From assembly GCA_019722365.1 (NCBI GenBank), contig JADFUC010002288.1, forward strand, positions 28,208 to 92,207: a stretch of 64,000 bases of DNA. The letters run 5' to 3'. The notes below the pieces were generated by a model. That model saw only the letters and a list, made by a program, of their open reading frames with translations. It made no database searches and was not told the origin of the DNA. Shown here piece after piece: positions 11,362 to 22,568 of this stretch. Origin of the DNA: Lithospermum erythrorhizon (taxonomy: Eukaryota > Streptophyta > Magnoliopsida > Boraginales > Boraginaceae). The position numbers and the translations under genes are program-made. Position 1 is the first letter of the stretch. Each line of letters begins with the position of its first letter.

Positions 11362-12590
11362 TATATTTAATATAAATGTTTCTAAAACATGATAAATTAA
11401 AATTGTGCTAGCTCTATATTAAATTGAGTCGTAATTGAATTTCTTAGGTGATATGGAATTGTGAAATATTTATAATAATTCTTTTGTATTTTAATAACCT
11501 GGCCTGGTTATACAAATTAATTTAACTAATATCATACTATGTAATTTTGAAACTATATTCGTTACAATGAAATTTGCAATATAAATATCTCAAATGGTTA
11601 AATCTTTGTCTAATTTGTATAAGGTCGTTGTTCAAATATTGTTCCAAACATTATTTTTTTTCTTTTTTTTACTTCTATAATTCTCAAAATGAAAAGCCAT
11701 ATTGATTTTTTATATTATAAATGATGAAGTGAATACTCCATGTTTAAATCTTGGGTTTGTCCCTAAACATCATGCTTCGATTTTGAAGCCATAAAACCAA
11801 CTCATTTTCCAACTCAATAGAAGTTCATGGAATTCAATATCATTATTCTAACTCAATAAAAGTTCATTATCTTTTATCTCATTTTCAACAAATGGATGAA
11901 AGATCCAATTTGTTAATAAGACCTCTCAATTCTTATTAATTTACTTTATAATTTATTGATGTATTTAGCGAAGGAAACTAAAAAATTAGATTATAAAAAA
12001 TAATTAATTTTTACATCATTTTTTGAAACATGATATATATATATATATATATATCGCATCTTATATTCTATAAGATGCTCAATATGATATGATCACATTC
12101 TAGGGAATTAATAATTGTAAAGTATATACTTACTATAATTACATCAAGTTACAGCTAATATCAAATCATGATAATTACAAATCACTATTATATCTAATAA
12201 TTTCTATTATAATACCATGTGTGTCTCTATAATGTATCTAAACCTTGATTTTCCATCCAAAGAGAAATGTCAAAATCTCCTTCTTCTTTTTTTGGTTTAT
12301 CTCTATGGGGCTTTCACGTTAAAGCAACTTCGAAACAATACATAATAGTTTGGGATAGAATACCCCAAAAAGGAAATAATATGCTTCAAACATAAAAAAT
12401 AAAGAGAACCTTAAGATGTAATTGAGGGTATATGCTCATTGCTAATTGCTAATTGTCCAAACTAGAAATCTTAGTTTGGTCCCTTCGTCCCATATGCATA
12501 CATATCTAACAAATTCAACATAAGGAATATGGATCTAGATTCTAGAATTAATATTGCCCGATGGGCAGCCATAAAAAGTGGTGAGGGCCC
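11362..12590. other. AT-rich intergenic spacer
   Basis: I see no gene here. The stretch contains a short (AT)n microsatellite at 12032-12053 and poly-T tracts near 11650. A weak resemblance to a tRNA-derived SINE promoter around 11595-11640 is too poor to call. Confidence 0.6.
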
Positions 12591-12599
12591 CATTTGTCT

Positions 12600-13590
12600 C
12601 AGCTAATGGCATAATTCCAGCTACTCAATTGAGGGACTTCATAACGAGGCATCACCTTCATACCCTTATGTCAAGCCCTTCACTTCTCGCATGGACAAGT
12701 TGAAGATGCCCTACGGGAACCAACCACCCAAATTTCAGCACTCCGATGGACTTAGAAATATCAAGCAATACACCGCCCACTTCATAGAAACATGCAATAA
12801 TGCTGGAACTAATAGAGACAATTTGACATTTCACTCAAGGGCAATGCATTTGAGTAATATACTGAACTTGAGCCAGACTCCATAGATAATTGGGCACATC
12901 TGAAAAGTGAGTTTCTAAACCGCTTCTTCAGTACCCGACGAACAATTAGCATGGTAGAGCTAACCAATGCTAAGAAGCACAAAAAAGAGCCCGTTACAGA
13001 CTTCATCAACATATGGACAAGTCTTAGCATTAAATGCAAATATAGACAGTCTGTCACGTCAACTATCATCATGTGCATACAAGGCATATATTGGAACTTC
13101 AAATACATTCTACAAGGTATACTTCCATAAACTTTCAATAACTACTCACAAGAGCCTATGATATGGAGCTAGCTGCAAATAAAGGACAGGGATCTGCCAC
13201 ATATGAGGCCACACCCCAAAGACAAAGTATGAAGGTCACACGCTAAAGGAATTATCTGAGGTTGAAAAGAAGTATACGCATGCTGTGACTTCAAAGCCAA
13301 CCAAGTTTCCATCAAACCTAAGAAGACAATAGGAGGCTTTAACCTGGGAGATAAGAGGCGCCTAACGTTGAAAGAGATTCAAACCAAAGAATATCCATTC
13401 CTTGACTCAGAAGTCCCAATAATCTTTGATGGACTGCTAAAGGAAAAACAAATAGAGTTGCCCGAGTACAAGCGACCTGAGGAGGCCAAAAGAAGCACTA
13501 AGCCAAACTACTACAAGTATCACTGCCTGCTTGGTCATCCCACTGAAAACTGTTTCACCTTCACGGAGAAGTTACTCAGATAACTTTCAT
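12600..13590 (+). pseudogene. Degenerate gag, Tat-like element 2
   Basis: Retrotrans_gag again, less decayed than in element 1. The first open stretch (12691-12885) reads YTAHFIETCNNAGTNRDNL. Frame changes then give NRFFS-, MVELTNAKK- and VTDFINIW-like pieces (12915-13020), and a CIQGIYWNFKYILQG-like motif at 13070-13125. The last open frame (13368-13583) starts near the LGDKRRLTLKE motif and contains CLLGHPTENC (around 13530), a half zinc-knuckle-like motif usual at the end of Tat gag. Protease does not follow; the element then jumps to its non-coding tail. Confidence 0.8.
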
Positions 13591-15251
13591 GGCAAAGATT
13601 CAAAAACTTCATGCTATATGTGTGAAGAGGTTGATGAAATTTCGACGGAAAAAGGGCGGCATGAAGAGCCTCAATACTCTCAAATTCCTAACGGTACTTA
13701 GAAAATGTTGCACCAAAAGAGATGGATAATGGAAATCAGCCACCAACTAGAGGGAACATCAAACCGAAAATTGGTCTTCCGAAGATTGCGGACAAATAAA
13801 CAAGAAAAAATGACGGCTTTCAAATAATTGGGGACAACAAGGTAGGCAGCCGTATCCAAGAGGCCAAACTTATTAAATCTACAACTAGCTCTAGTTCGTA
13901 TTGCAACGGGTGCATAGACACTGCATATTTCAAGAAGTCAATACATCAGTCGTATCCAAAGTATGCACTCGCGCAATGCCACAACTTCAATATTAAAATG
14001 GGGGAAAATAACAGGTGGACAACCTTTTCATTCAAGACAGGAACTTGCCCGGCTAAACTTGTCAAAGTTATGCATACCTTTCCTAGATAGGAGGGTAAAC
14101 TATATACCACTACTAAACATGAGTTTAAATTGTCTCCAATCTCCTTGACATGAGAACAAACTATCTTCATTATCTTGATACGAGAATAAACTTTCACATG
14201 CTCTTTGATATGAGTCTAAACTATCTACCAACTCCTTGACAGGAGGCTAAACTGTCCATAGGCTACTTGGTGAGAGTATAAACCACTTATTATACTCTTG
14301 GACGAGAGTAAAACATCCACCCTTCAAACTACGTCTGACTTGATCTACTGGGGGAAAAATTTTTGGGTATGTAGGGAACTTGGTATTACTCAAATTAAGT
14401 CATAACCTAACCAAAACATGAACACATGAGGTTTAGAGGAGCAAGTGAAATCCCTACAACCTATAATAAGTGTTAAAGTCTACGGACCACACAGTAGAAG
14501 GAGGCAGTAAAATATCGACACCCTTTAACAAGTGTAAAGTTTACTGACCATACACCAAAAGGGACTAGGAAAATCCAAACATTTCATATGTGCACCCTTC
14601 GACTCAAACGGAGGAGCCTAGCAAAGTCATCCAAAGTAAACCCCTCTAAAGTCGGCCAGGGCATATCCATAGTACATCTCGAGCTACAAAAAATCAATGG
14701 GACTGTGCAACCTACCAAATTGGCACCATATGCTGAGTCTAATACACTCATACCATATCATGATAAAGCCACTAAAGCCTTTGATATTATATCCCCATCT
14801 TTCCTTTTCAGATTAAGTTCGACCAAAAAGCACTGATATTATGCAAGTCTACATCAACAAAGAACCCTTAGGACTATGACGTCAAAGCCCTGAGTGGACG
14901 TTCAATTATAAATACAGGATTACGTAGCTAAGGCCTCTAGATTTTAACTCCGGCCCAAATGAGATAAAAAACTACTCAAGCCCTAGGATCTGGGGACGAA
15001 GGTCAAATTGAAGACAGTGTTAGAGTAGAACAGATGTTGAAGACACACTCTCAGACAAGAGTGGAAACTATATGCATAGGCAACTTGGTGAGAGCATAAA
15101 ATGTCGCTTGCAAGGCCCGGGTTCAGTGATAACCTAAAAAATCCTTCATGTTCCCTTATGGTGATACACACAGATGAATCAAGAAGCATTCATGTCAAAC
15201 CCATCAACCTACCAGTCTTGAAACGTATGTGCCAGAGTTCGAGCGGTCATT
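13591..15251 (+). mobile_element. Internal tail of Tat-like element 2, with degenerate repeats
   Basis: No Pol domain is recognised, so protease through integrase has been deleted. At 14090-14330 there are about six imperfect units of 37-45 bp, each with ACATGAG/ATATGAG, then a TAAACTRTC motif. The conserved tail follows: GACTTGATCTACTG, a TATGTAGGGAACTTGG variant and CATAACCT (14335-14405). A short stretch near 14695-14730 (CAACCTACCAAATTGGCACC) resembles 7203-7235 of element 1. Just before the LTR, TTCGAG-GGTCATT (about 15237-15251) stands where the polypurine tract is expected. Confidence 0.65.
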
Positions 15252-16701
15252 TGTTGATACCTTAAAATTAATTAATTAATTAATTAAATCCTAACTTTAT
15301 AGGGTTAATTAATTTAATTAAGTTACTTCAAATATGAATATTACAAGTGGAACTAGGGTTTTTTTACAAGACGATATGTGGCCAATTAGAGTTTTGACTT
15401 GTCCTCCAATTAAAATTGGACACATGGAGAATAAAGGTTCACGGTATTTTCGCCACCTAAAATTAATTAATGTGGTAAAATTAGATTTTATCATTAATTA
15501 AAACCTAATTGCACACCTCGTATAATGATGTGACATTAAAATAGGATTTGCTAAATTAACCGGCTTAAATTGGTGGACCGGAGAAGAAAATGGAAAAAAA
15601 AGATTGGGTTTTCAACTTTGAAAAACCGAAGTCGGCGGCTGCAATTCACCAAACAAAAAGTTTATGGAAACTTTGTTATTAAATATTATTTTAATATTTA
15701 TTCAACTTTGAAAACCGATAGCTTATAAATATCCTCTACCTCAATAAATTCAAGGGTGGAACATATCATCTCCTGAGTAAAAAGTATTCTAACAATTACT
15801 CTGTAGGAATTTCTATATAACAAATCCTCTGAAATTTTGCAGAAATTTTATGTTTGATAATGATAAAACCAAAAATCTCTTGAAAAATGGAAATCTTTGG
15901 ATACTGAAAAAGCTTTGTAGAATTATTCGTGAATCAAGAGCAGTACGAAAATTCTTGTAAAATCACCACCAAAAACACAACTCGGAGGGAAAAAACCTTC
16001 AAATCATCAATTCTCAACCCAAAGTAAGCACATGAAATCAAGAACAAGGCTTGAATTACTACACAAACACGGTAATTTCTTGAACAACATCCAAAAGTTG
16101 ATGAATAACTAAGCTAGTAGCTGAAATATTTACATCAACGGCAGGAAATATGCTGGTAAATCCTCTACAATAAATCAAGAGTAGGAATAAGATGCTAAGG
16201 CCTCTACTTGCATAGTATGTATCAAGTCAAAGGAAAGCTACTAAGGCCACTACTGCTGACGGATACCCAACTCATAAGCTGAAAGATCCCATCCGGCTCG
16301 GACCATATCCAAGTCCTGCTACCATGTGCATACCCAGGAAGGCTCAACTCCATATTTACCAGCCCCTCTTATAAGGTTCCCAAGTCAAAGACAAACATCA
16401 ACTCCATACAATTACACGAGATCAAAGCTACTAAGGACACCTGGTTCGGACCATATCCCAAATCAAGACAACGACCACATCCCAGGCCTTGTCCATACCA
16501 CATATTTAAGTCACCCAAGCTCAAATCTAGCTCGAGTCCATATCAAATCAAGCTATACTATAAATGTCAGCATACGTAGGAGATAACTAGATTGATAGTC
16601 GTACCCCTTCGATCTTGATAAATCTTTGTACACCGAAAGATTTCCCTAAAGAGATTTTATTAATTTTTATAATTAATAAAATATTTCTTTGCATTACAAC
16701 A
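15252..16701 (+). mobile_element. 3' LTR of Tat-like element 2
   Basis: The LTR starts TGTTGATACC and ends CATTACAACA, giving the inverted terminal TGTTG...CAACA; length is about 1450 bp. It opens with an AATTAATTAATTAA-rich block that is also at the start of the LTR at 30021. A TATA-like ATAGCTTATAAATATCCTC (about 15718-15737) lies about 470 bp inside. The right end shares CGAGTCCATATC, GGAGATAACTAGAT and a TTGTACACCGAAAGATT block with element 1's LTR. No matching 5' LTR was found upstream of 12600. Confidence 0.8.
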
Positions 16702-17238
16702 CTCTATCACAATTTTGGTAAACAACAAAAATAGAAAGACAATAATATACTAACATATAATTTTGTTTCGTTAATTAATGGCTGGTGCTGCTGTGGAACC
16801 TTAAAATATACCATGCGTGTATAAATTCTTCAAAGACCGGTTTCTTGTAATCACAATAAACATGCTTTGATTATGTATGCAAATGTCGTCACGACTTTTG
16901 CCCAATGTTGAATGACGAATTGAATGAGAATACATGTAGTTTGTACGTACTAAAATATTTGATAGCTTAGAAGAGCAATGTTATTTCTTTTTACTTTATT
17001 GTTTATGATTGTAATGATGTTTTTATTTTATTTTTACATTTTTTGCCCATGTAAAGGTAACACTTTTCTTCAAGATAAAAATATAATATCAAAACTATTT
17101 AATAAAGTATTTTTATTCTAACTTTTCAAATATTTTGAGACAAAAGGTGTATTAATCTTAGCCACATTCTCAAGTATATCATTTCATTAGAATGATTGTC
17201 AATATGGATATCCCCGTGGCATAGAACTGAAAATGTAC
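16702..17238. other. AT-rich spacer upstream of the small gene
   Basis: No open frame or repeat is recognised. It is the upstream flank of the gene at 17347 and may contain its promoter-distal elements. Confidence 0.5.
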
Positions 17239-17248
17239 TATAAATAGA
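17239..17248 (+). promoter_or_regulatory. TATA box of the two-exon gene
   Basis: CTATAAATAG is a textbook plant TATA box, about 100 bases before the start codon. A start site about 30 bases downstream, near 17270-17280, would give a leader of about 70 bases that is CA-rich and free of in-frame stops near the ATG. Confidence 0.7.
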
Positions 17249-17346
17249 TACTCATCCATGATGATTTTCCTCACAAAGTATTCATCTTCAACAATATATC
17301 ACACTCTTAAGATAAACTCTTCACCTCTACTAACAAGTACGTACTA

Positions 17347-17755
17347 ATGGCAGAGAACCAGGGAATCATTAGAGTCCATGGTGTGGAGGATAAGAGAAAT
17401 AACAGAGCCATTGTTAAACTTACGGTGACCAACACTAGCCATGACCGCAATCTCACTATTGATGATGTAGTTGGCTATGTCGATGCCAAAGGGTAATAAT
17501 TATTTCAATTCTATATATAATTGAATTATCTTCTTATTCTATAAATATAATATTAAATTTTTTATTTGAATACCATGCACATGCAGGGAGAGGTTCGATC
17601 AAAAAATAGAATGTGCAGAGATTCTGAAACCATCATCTAGTAAAGTTCTGAAACTAACCGTGACCCTGCCAACACTTATCAATGACATTTCCGATGCTAA
17701 GATTGGTATTATTATTCCAAATGTGGGACATGTGGAAATTGGTATTCCAAAATAA
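17347..17755 (+). CDS. Small two-exon gene, 104-residue protein of unknown function
   Basis: Exon 1 is 17347-17492, the intron is 17493-17586 (94 bp, GTAATA...TGCAG) and exon 2 is 17587-17755. The split codon (GG|G) restores the frame across the junction and gives a 104-residue protein ending GIPK. It begins MAENQGIIRVHGVEDK and is rich in alternating beta-type segments: AIVKLTVTNTS (residues 21-31), LTIDDVVGYVDAKG (36-49), VLKLTVTLP (69-77), AKIGIIIPNVGHVEIGIP (87-103). The N-terminus has no signal peptide or membrane segment, so I infer a small soluble, mostly beta protein. A TATA box lies upstream and AATAAA at 17832. I do not recognise the family. Two similar KLTVT segments, one at the end of each half (residues 24-28 and 71-75), hint at an internal duplication of a beta hairpin. 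The ATG is the first in the predicted leader. Confidence 0.75.
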
Positions 17756-17831
17756 TAACTATAGTAAGCTTGCAATGTATACATTGCATAGTCTTGGCAT
17801 AACAACTCATTCACGTTATATACTAGCGTCG

Positions 17832-17837
17832 AATAAA
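17832..17837 (+). terminator. Polyadenylation signal of the two-exon gene
   Basis: AATAAA lies 77 bases after the stop codon of the gene ending at 17755. A second AATAAA-like run is at about 17868. The position fits a plant near-upstream element. Confidence 0.5.
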
Positions 17838-17989
17838 AGAATGAGATAGTATTTCAATTAAGTTTGCAATAAAAATAACAATAACGATATTATTGTTGTC
17901 ATTATTGTTGTGTTATGTGTTGATATTATATTCAAATAAAATAATCATATTACTAAGTTCTTGTTATACTTAAATTCTTAAAATAATTA

Positions 17990-18247
17990 CTCCCTCCCTT
18001 CTTTTTTACTTGTCTTTCTAATCATTTACACATAGATTAAGAAAAATAAAAAATAGTCAAAAAATATATTGAAAATGTAAAATATCAATTAATTGAAACT
18101 ATATAATTGGTTGGATGCAAATTTACTAATAAAAAATAGTCAAAATTACATTAAAAATGTAGACACACAATTTTTTATGCTAGAAGTACAAGTATTTTGA
18201 AACAAAAAATTAAAGTTAGAAAGATAAATATATAGTAACGGGAGGAG
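17990..18247. mobile_element. Stowaway-like MITE, 258 bp, with TA target duplication
   Basis: The left end is CTCCCTCCCTTC and the right end GTAACGGGAGGAG, inverted to each other, with TA on both sides (17988-17989 and 18248-18249). The inverted similarity continues inward (TTGTCTTTCTAA against TTAGAAAGATAA). The interior is AT-rich and non-coding. These are the hallmarks of a Tc1/mariner-derived Stowaway MITE. It lies about 235 bp past the stop codon of the small gene. Confidence 0.85.
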
Positions 18248-18249
18248 TA

Positions 18250-19122
18250 TTAATTAGCTTCCTTCTATTTCGATGTCTAACGTTATTACGCCACTCATCA
18301 AAATTATCAATGATGAACATGGCTAATGATAAATTCGTCTAATGATGCAATTGGCTAATTATTAAAACAATTCATAATATTGTTTCTTAAACTAATCTTT
18401 CTCTAATTATTTTTTTTTAAATACAAAAGTTTAGCTTACAGTTGGCACAGTCATTTGTCACTCAAATGGTTAATAATGACATTTCAGCCGTAGATAACAA
18501 TGGATTCAAAATGGCAATGAGATAAAGTATCATTAAAAAGTGGAGTATTTAGATTTGGAGGCGTAAGGACTTTTCGTAAGCATGATACTTAAGTAAAATA
18601 TAAACCTTAAATTGATCGATATTAATCTATTTTTTCATTTAACCCATGGAGTCTAAATAAATAGAACAATATAGTAATTTGTCATCATATTTTAAAAACA
18701 TGTTTTAATTCACAAACCCATAATTGATTCTGCAAAATTCAATAGTGGTAAAAGTAAGGTAAAAATCGTGTATATTTCCTCCAATGCATAAAAACTCCAA
18801 AACCAAACAAAGAACCAATACGAAGTTACGAACCCAAAAATCTCAAATAATTCATTTAGTATCAACACAAACAAAAAATTCCAAAAATAATTCGTCTTGA
18901 TAAAGAACAACGAAGACTATGTAGAATTTTCAATGCAATGAATTTTGAAGGATGATCAGTGAACCCTGAAAAACGATTTATGAAGAAAACATCTAAGAAA
19001 AACTGCATATCATTAAAAAACAATCTCAAAATATAGTAAATGTGGTTATTTCGTAATAATGGGATAAAAGTTAAATCTCAAACATGGCAAAGACATTATT
19101 GTATGTCGAATAAACAATATAT

Positions 19123-19179
<57 letters not shown>

Positions 19180-19720
19180 ATTATTCACCAATTTTCTCTC
19201 ATGTTAATGCATTAAATTAAGTAAGAGTGCATACGATGGTGCTAGGCGCTGGTCAAGAACAGTGAACGGAGAGGGGAAAAAACAAGCCTCTGATATATCA
19301 TGTAAGAATATTGGGGATATCCCTACAATTTTATTTTATTTTAAAATCGGCTCCTTATCATTATAGCGACTCGATCCCGCATCTCATCATACGAAAGAAT
19401 ATTTTCGCGCCACACCATATTGATAATAATCAGAGAATACAAAATTATATACAAAGATAAGGACCTTAACTAAGCTCTAATATAAGTGATTAAATCTCAA
19501 CTTTTAAAGCCAATATTAGGGACTAAATCTCAACATTTAAATTTTTATATCAATTTATAATTTCTTCATCCTAATTATTCAAATCATTTTAATAAATTAA
19601 TCCCCTAAGTACTCTGTTGGTAAAATACCAAATATCTCGAAAGACATCAGAGTTGACAGTGTTGCGGGTTCTTATTCCAACGATCACCCAGATAGCTTGT
19701 GTGTACAAGTGAATGATAGA
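18250..19720. other. AT-rich intergenic spacer with (TA)n microsatellite
   Basis: No convincing gene. A (TA)n run with one interruption covers about 19115-19174. At about 19486-19545 the phrases TTAAATCTCAACTTTTAAAG and GGGACTAAATCTCAAC resemble the inverted-repeat arms of the element at 31860-32612, so a fragment of such an element is likely. Confidence 0.5.
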
Positions 19721-19744
19721 TGAAGTGACAAGAACTCGGAGAAG

Positions 19745-19999
19745 ATGCTTTTTCATTTGGGTAGAAGCAAATCAAATGATGTAGATAACATCAACCAATC
19801 TGAGCTGTTATTGGATCCCTCAACCAATGCAGCTCAATTTATCATCACGAAAGAAGGAAGGCTTAATTTCTTCTCCCCGCCTCTCAAGCTATTTAAACCT
19901 GCTCGCTCCATCAACTTTGCACTGCATGTCATTCCCAAAGTACTACAACCGATCATATTATTCTCGAAGTTAATAACTCGCCCGATTGCCTTAAACTAA
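19745..19999 (+). CDS. Hypothetical open frame, 84 residues
   Basis: ATG to TAA is open in sequence less AT-rich than its surroundings. The product starts MLFHLGRSKSNDVDN and ends with a hydrophobic VLQPIILFSKLITRPIALN. No domain is recognised and no TATA box or splice partner was identified. It could be part of a lost gene or chance. Confidence 0.2.
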   Translation: MLFHLGRSKSNDVDNINQSELLLDPSTNAAQFIITKEGRLNFFSPPLKLFKPARSINFALHVIPKVLQPIILFSKLITRPIALN

Positions 20000-20710
20000 T
20001 TATAATAAGTCAGATTGTTCACTCAACTAAGTGCAATCGGTCATATTGCCTCCTCCATCATAATTTTAATGAAGGGCAAAAGTAATATTGTACAAATATT
20101 AAATTGATCCACTTATTTTTCTATATTTAAAAATTGACTCACAAGTCTAATATATCTACAATTACGATTTTATCTTCATCAAAAATGGATTATCAATTTT
20201 GACACAAAAAATGAACAGAAACCCTAAATCGACCCGCCCGCGTAGCTCAAAGCAGCCGCTCATCGAAATTGAAGATACAGGAAGAATTTAAGCCAAGAGG
20301 GACTAGTTCACAATCAGGATAGGAAGGTATTTTTTGTGAATCTGTAATAATGTTCTTAGGTTTTTGTCGAGATGAATAATTTTGTGGTAGAGTTTTATGA
20401 AGATCTATAACTTTTAATTGTTACTAGTTAGCAAGGCCCGGCAAAAAAGCAGGGTTGTTTAATTCTGAGACTAACTTTTCAAATTAAAAACATAGGTAAA
20501 TACAATATTGTTTTAAGTACCAAAATAAGTGCATGTAAGCACAACAAAAATAGAGTTCTAGAGTGATTATAGTAGCAAAAGACAGTCATAGTTGTTAATA
20601 TTGACATTAAAGACATCATGCTTCATCTTCATCATCCGTGTTGCATCTTAGTTCATTTTCTTGATTTTAGATCAAGTACTGTCTAATGAGGCTATTATGA
20701 AATATTTACT
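20000..20710. other. Spacer between hypothetical frame and NDL fragment
   Basis: No recognised gene. A short ATG frame at 20211-20291 begins with an AAACCCTAAATCG leader-like context on the plus strand but stops after 26 codons. This stretch contains, or lies near, the unidentified downstream border of the gene-fragment mosaic. Confidence 0.4.
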
Positions 20711-21184
20711 CAAGCTCTTCTATTCTGGTTCATGGTTAGGCCGTAACCTAAAAGGAAGTACTCCAATGGTACCAGCATTGCATGCGGCTGTTCCTCTGTT
20801 ACCATTGATTCACAATTCTGGACCTGATTCACATTTATACCGAGACTTCATTAAAATAGTCATAGAAATGAAGATATTTCAATTTCCAGTATAAATTGTA
20901 AAATAGCCCCTTCAATTATTCAGTTCAAACATATGGGGACATTTTACTAAGCCTTTTCGCTTCTACTCTATTTTAATTTTTGAAACAATGCATAAAGAAC
21001 TACATACATGTCCCCTCACCACCACCACCACACTTACTAAAAATACATAAATAAATAAATTTGCTTACCTCAACCAAGGCACTATATCTTCTGTCTAGCT
21101 TTGCAGTCATACGAAGAGCTTCCAAAAGAAAAGAGGAATTGTCCCCAACAAAAATGAGAGTTCGACATTTCAGTGTCAGGTCTC
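20711..21184 (-). pseudogene. NDL/NDRG-family protein, two 3' exons only
   Basis: Two minus-strand exons with good splice sites. Exon a (21184-21069) follows TTTCAG and encodes [18 protein letters not shown]...[10 protein letters not shown], then a GTAAGC donor. Exon b (20823-20711) follows TCAG and encodes [17 protein letters not shown]...EYFLLGYGL, ending in TGA. The junction is in phase 0 (VE|VQ). These are the signature C-terminal segments of plant N-myc-downregulated-like proteins, an alpha/beta-hydrolase-fold family linked to G-protein signalling and auxin transport. The known family tail after YGL is missing and replaced by a few unrelated residues. All upstream exons are absent. The left neighbour in the direction of transcription is the SnRK2 fragment, so this is a captured or rearranged piece. 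Confidence 0.85.
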
Positions 21185-21280
21185 CTGAAATTTGATAATG
21201 TATCTTAGAACTCAGAAATCCTTTTAGAGGAATTTGTACAGTGAGCTAGCAAGAAAATTCTCAATATTAATATAAGAAAT

Positions 21281-22568
21281 CCTACTGTCGACTTGGGCTG
21301 TGAGTGCAACAAACCGGACTGCAAATGCAAGAAGCAATTATCAGAAAAAATTTAAGAATAGTTTGATTATATTAACATTCAATGGTGGAGAGGTATCCCT
21401 AGAATAGCCAAAGTCGCATATTTTAACACGAGGAGATGGACTTCCATCCAATAGAGTGTTTTCCAGCTTGAGGTCCCTGTGACAAATTTCCTACATTCAA
21501 GTTCAAAAAAGTTATAAGGCAAGTATTCATCAAACAGGATCAGAGTATTTTTTGTCTGGATAACTGATAGACTTTACCATGGAATGACAATAACTGACTC
21601 CAGAAATGAGCTGCTGGAAGAAAAAGCGAGCCTGCAACCGAAGGAATAAAACCATTGAGTACAATCTAGAGAATTAACTTTAAAAGTAGAACTGAATGAA
21701 GATCATGTTCTTTTTTCAACCTCATCCTCGCTGAATCTACCAGTACTGCATATTTTGGCGAAAAGTTCTTCACCAGCAGCATATTCCATGACAATGGGTA
21801 CTTGTGTAGGGATCAAGAATACCTGCAGAAGAATCTGACAGATCAACCCAGGGCTACTCGAGCTTGTTCCAAAAATGTTGGATTCTGATATACGGAGTAT
21901 TAGATTAGCCGATTAGGCTTTTTGTATGATTGAACACAAAACGAATGACTTACCTCCTTAAATCTGATGATATTTGGGTGCCTCAATGATCTGTGGTTTA
22001 TGATTTCTCTCTGCACATTTTCATCAATCTGGTATATAGGTCAAACATCAGCAAAATGGATTGAAAATAAATAATCTCAAACCAAAACATTATACATTGC
22101 ATTACCAGATATTATTGCCATGAGCAAAGAAATCCCCCAGTTCTGATCATATTGAGTTACAGGGTTTCAATAATGTTCATGTTCTTGAACTTTAAACTTA
22201 TGAACTATCTCTAAACATTATTAAATCATTTTTACAATACTGATGTAACACTATTACACTATATATGCAACTCCCTTATTGCATAAAGTGACAACAATAT
22301 TAAACTTTGGATACAGATTTACAGATCTAACTTGAATGAGCCAAATCACAGCAAAGACAAGTTTTCATGAGGCAATTAAGTAGAAGAAACTTTAAACTTT
22401 AAACTATAACCGTTATTATTTGTTAACTATCACATGTCAAATGAACAAATTTACCTTCTTCCCTCTTTCAATATATTTGACTGCAAAAAGCTCCTTAATT
22501 TTCTTGTCTCTGACCAATCTAGCAACTCCAAAATTCCCAGCACCAAGATCTTTCAATGCCTCAACCAT
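21281..22568 (-). pseudogene. SnRK2 protein kinase, exons 1-6 (truncated), pseudogene
   Basis: Six minus-strand exons keep the SnRK2 exon phasing: 22568-22455 (38 codons, [22 protein letters not shown]), 22028-21954 (25 codons, [18 protein letters not shown]), 21822-21721 (34 codons, [14 protein letters not shown]), 21631-21578 (18 codons, ARFFFQQLISGVSYCHSM), 21490-21398 (31 codons, [22 protein letters not shown]) and 21318-21281 (partial, LLHSQPKSTVG). The glycine-rich loop, ATP-binding lysine, catalytic HRD and DFG are all present. The gene stops at the start of the activation segment; the C-lobe and the regulatory tail are missing. SnRK2 kinases act in abscisic-acid and osmotic signalling. 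Defects: the donor of exon 5 is GA instead of GT, two N-terminal residues appear lost, and exon 6 runs into unrelated sequence followed by NDL exons. Confidence 0.9.

Noticed and set aside
11590..11650. tRNA-derived SINE-like text (TGGTTAAATC and GTTGTTCAAAT)
   Set aside because: Both promoter boxes are too degenerate, and no target duplication or poly-A/T tail at a fitting distance was found.
17599..17814. Minus-strand open frame of 71 codons
   Set aside because: Antisense to exon 2 of the small gene, without promoter or family signal.
20661..20894. Plus-strand open frame of 77 codons
   Set aside because: It lies on the opposite strand of the NDL exon at 20711-20823, whose family motif and splice site are clear; the plus-strand frame is a shadow.
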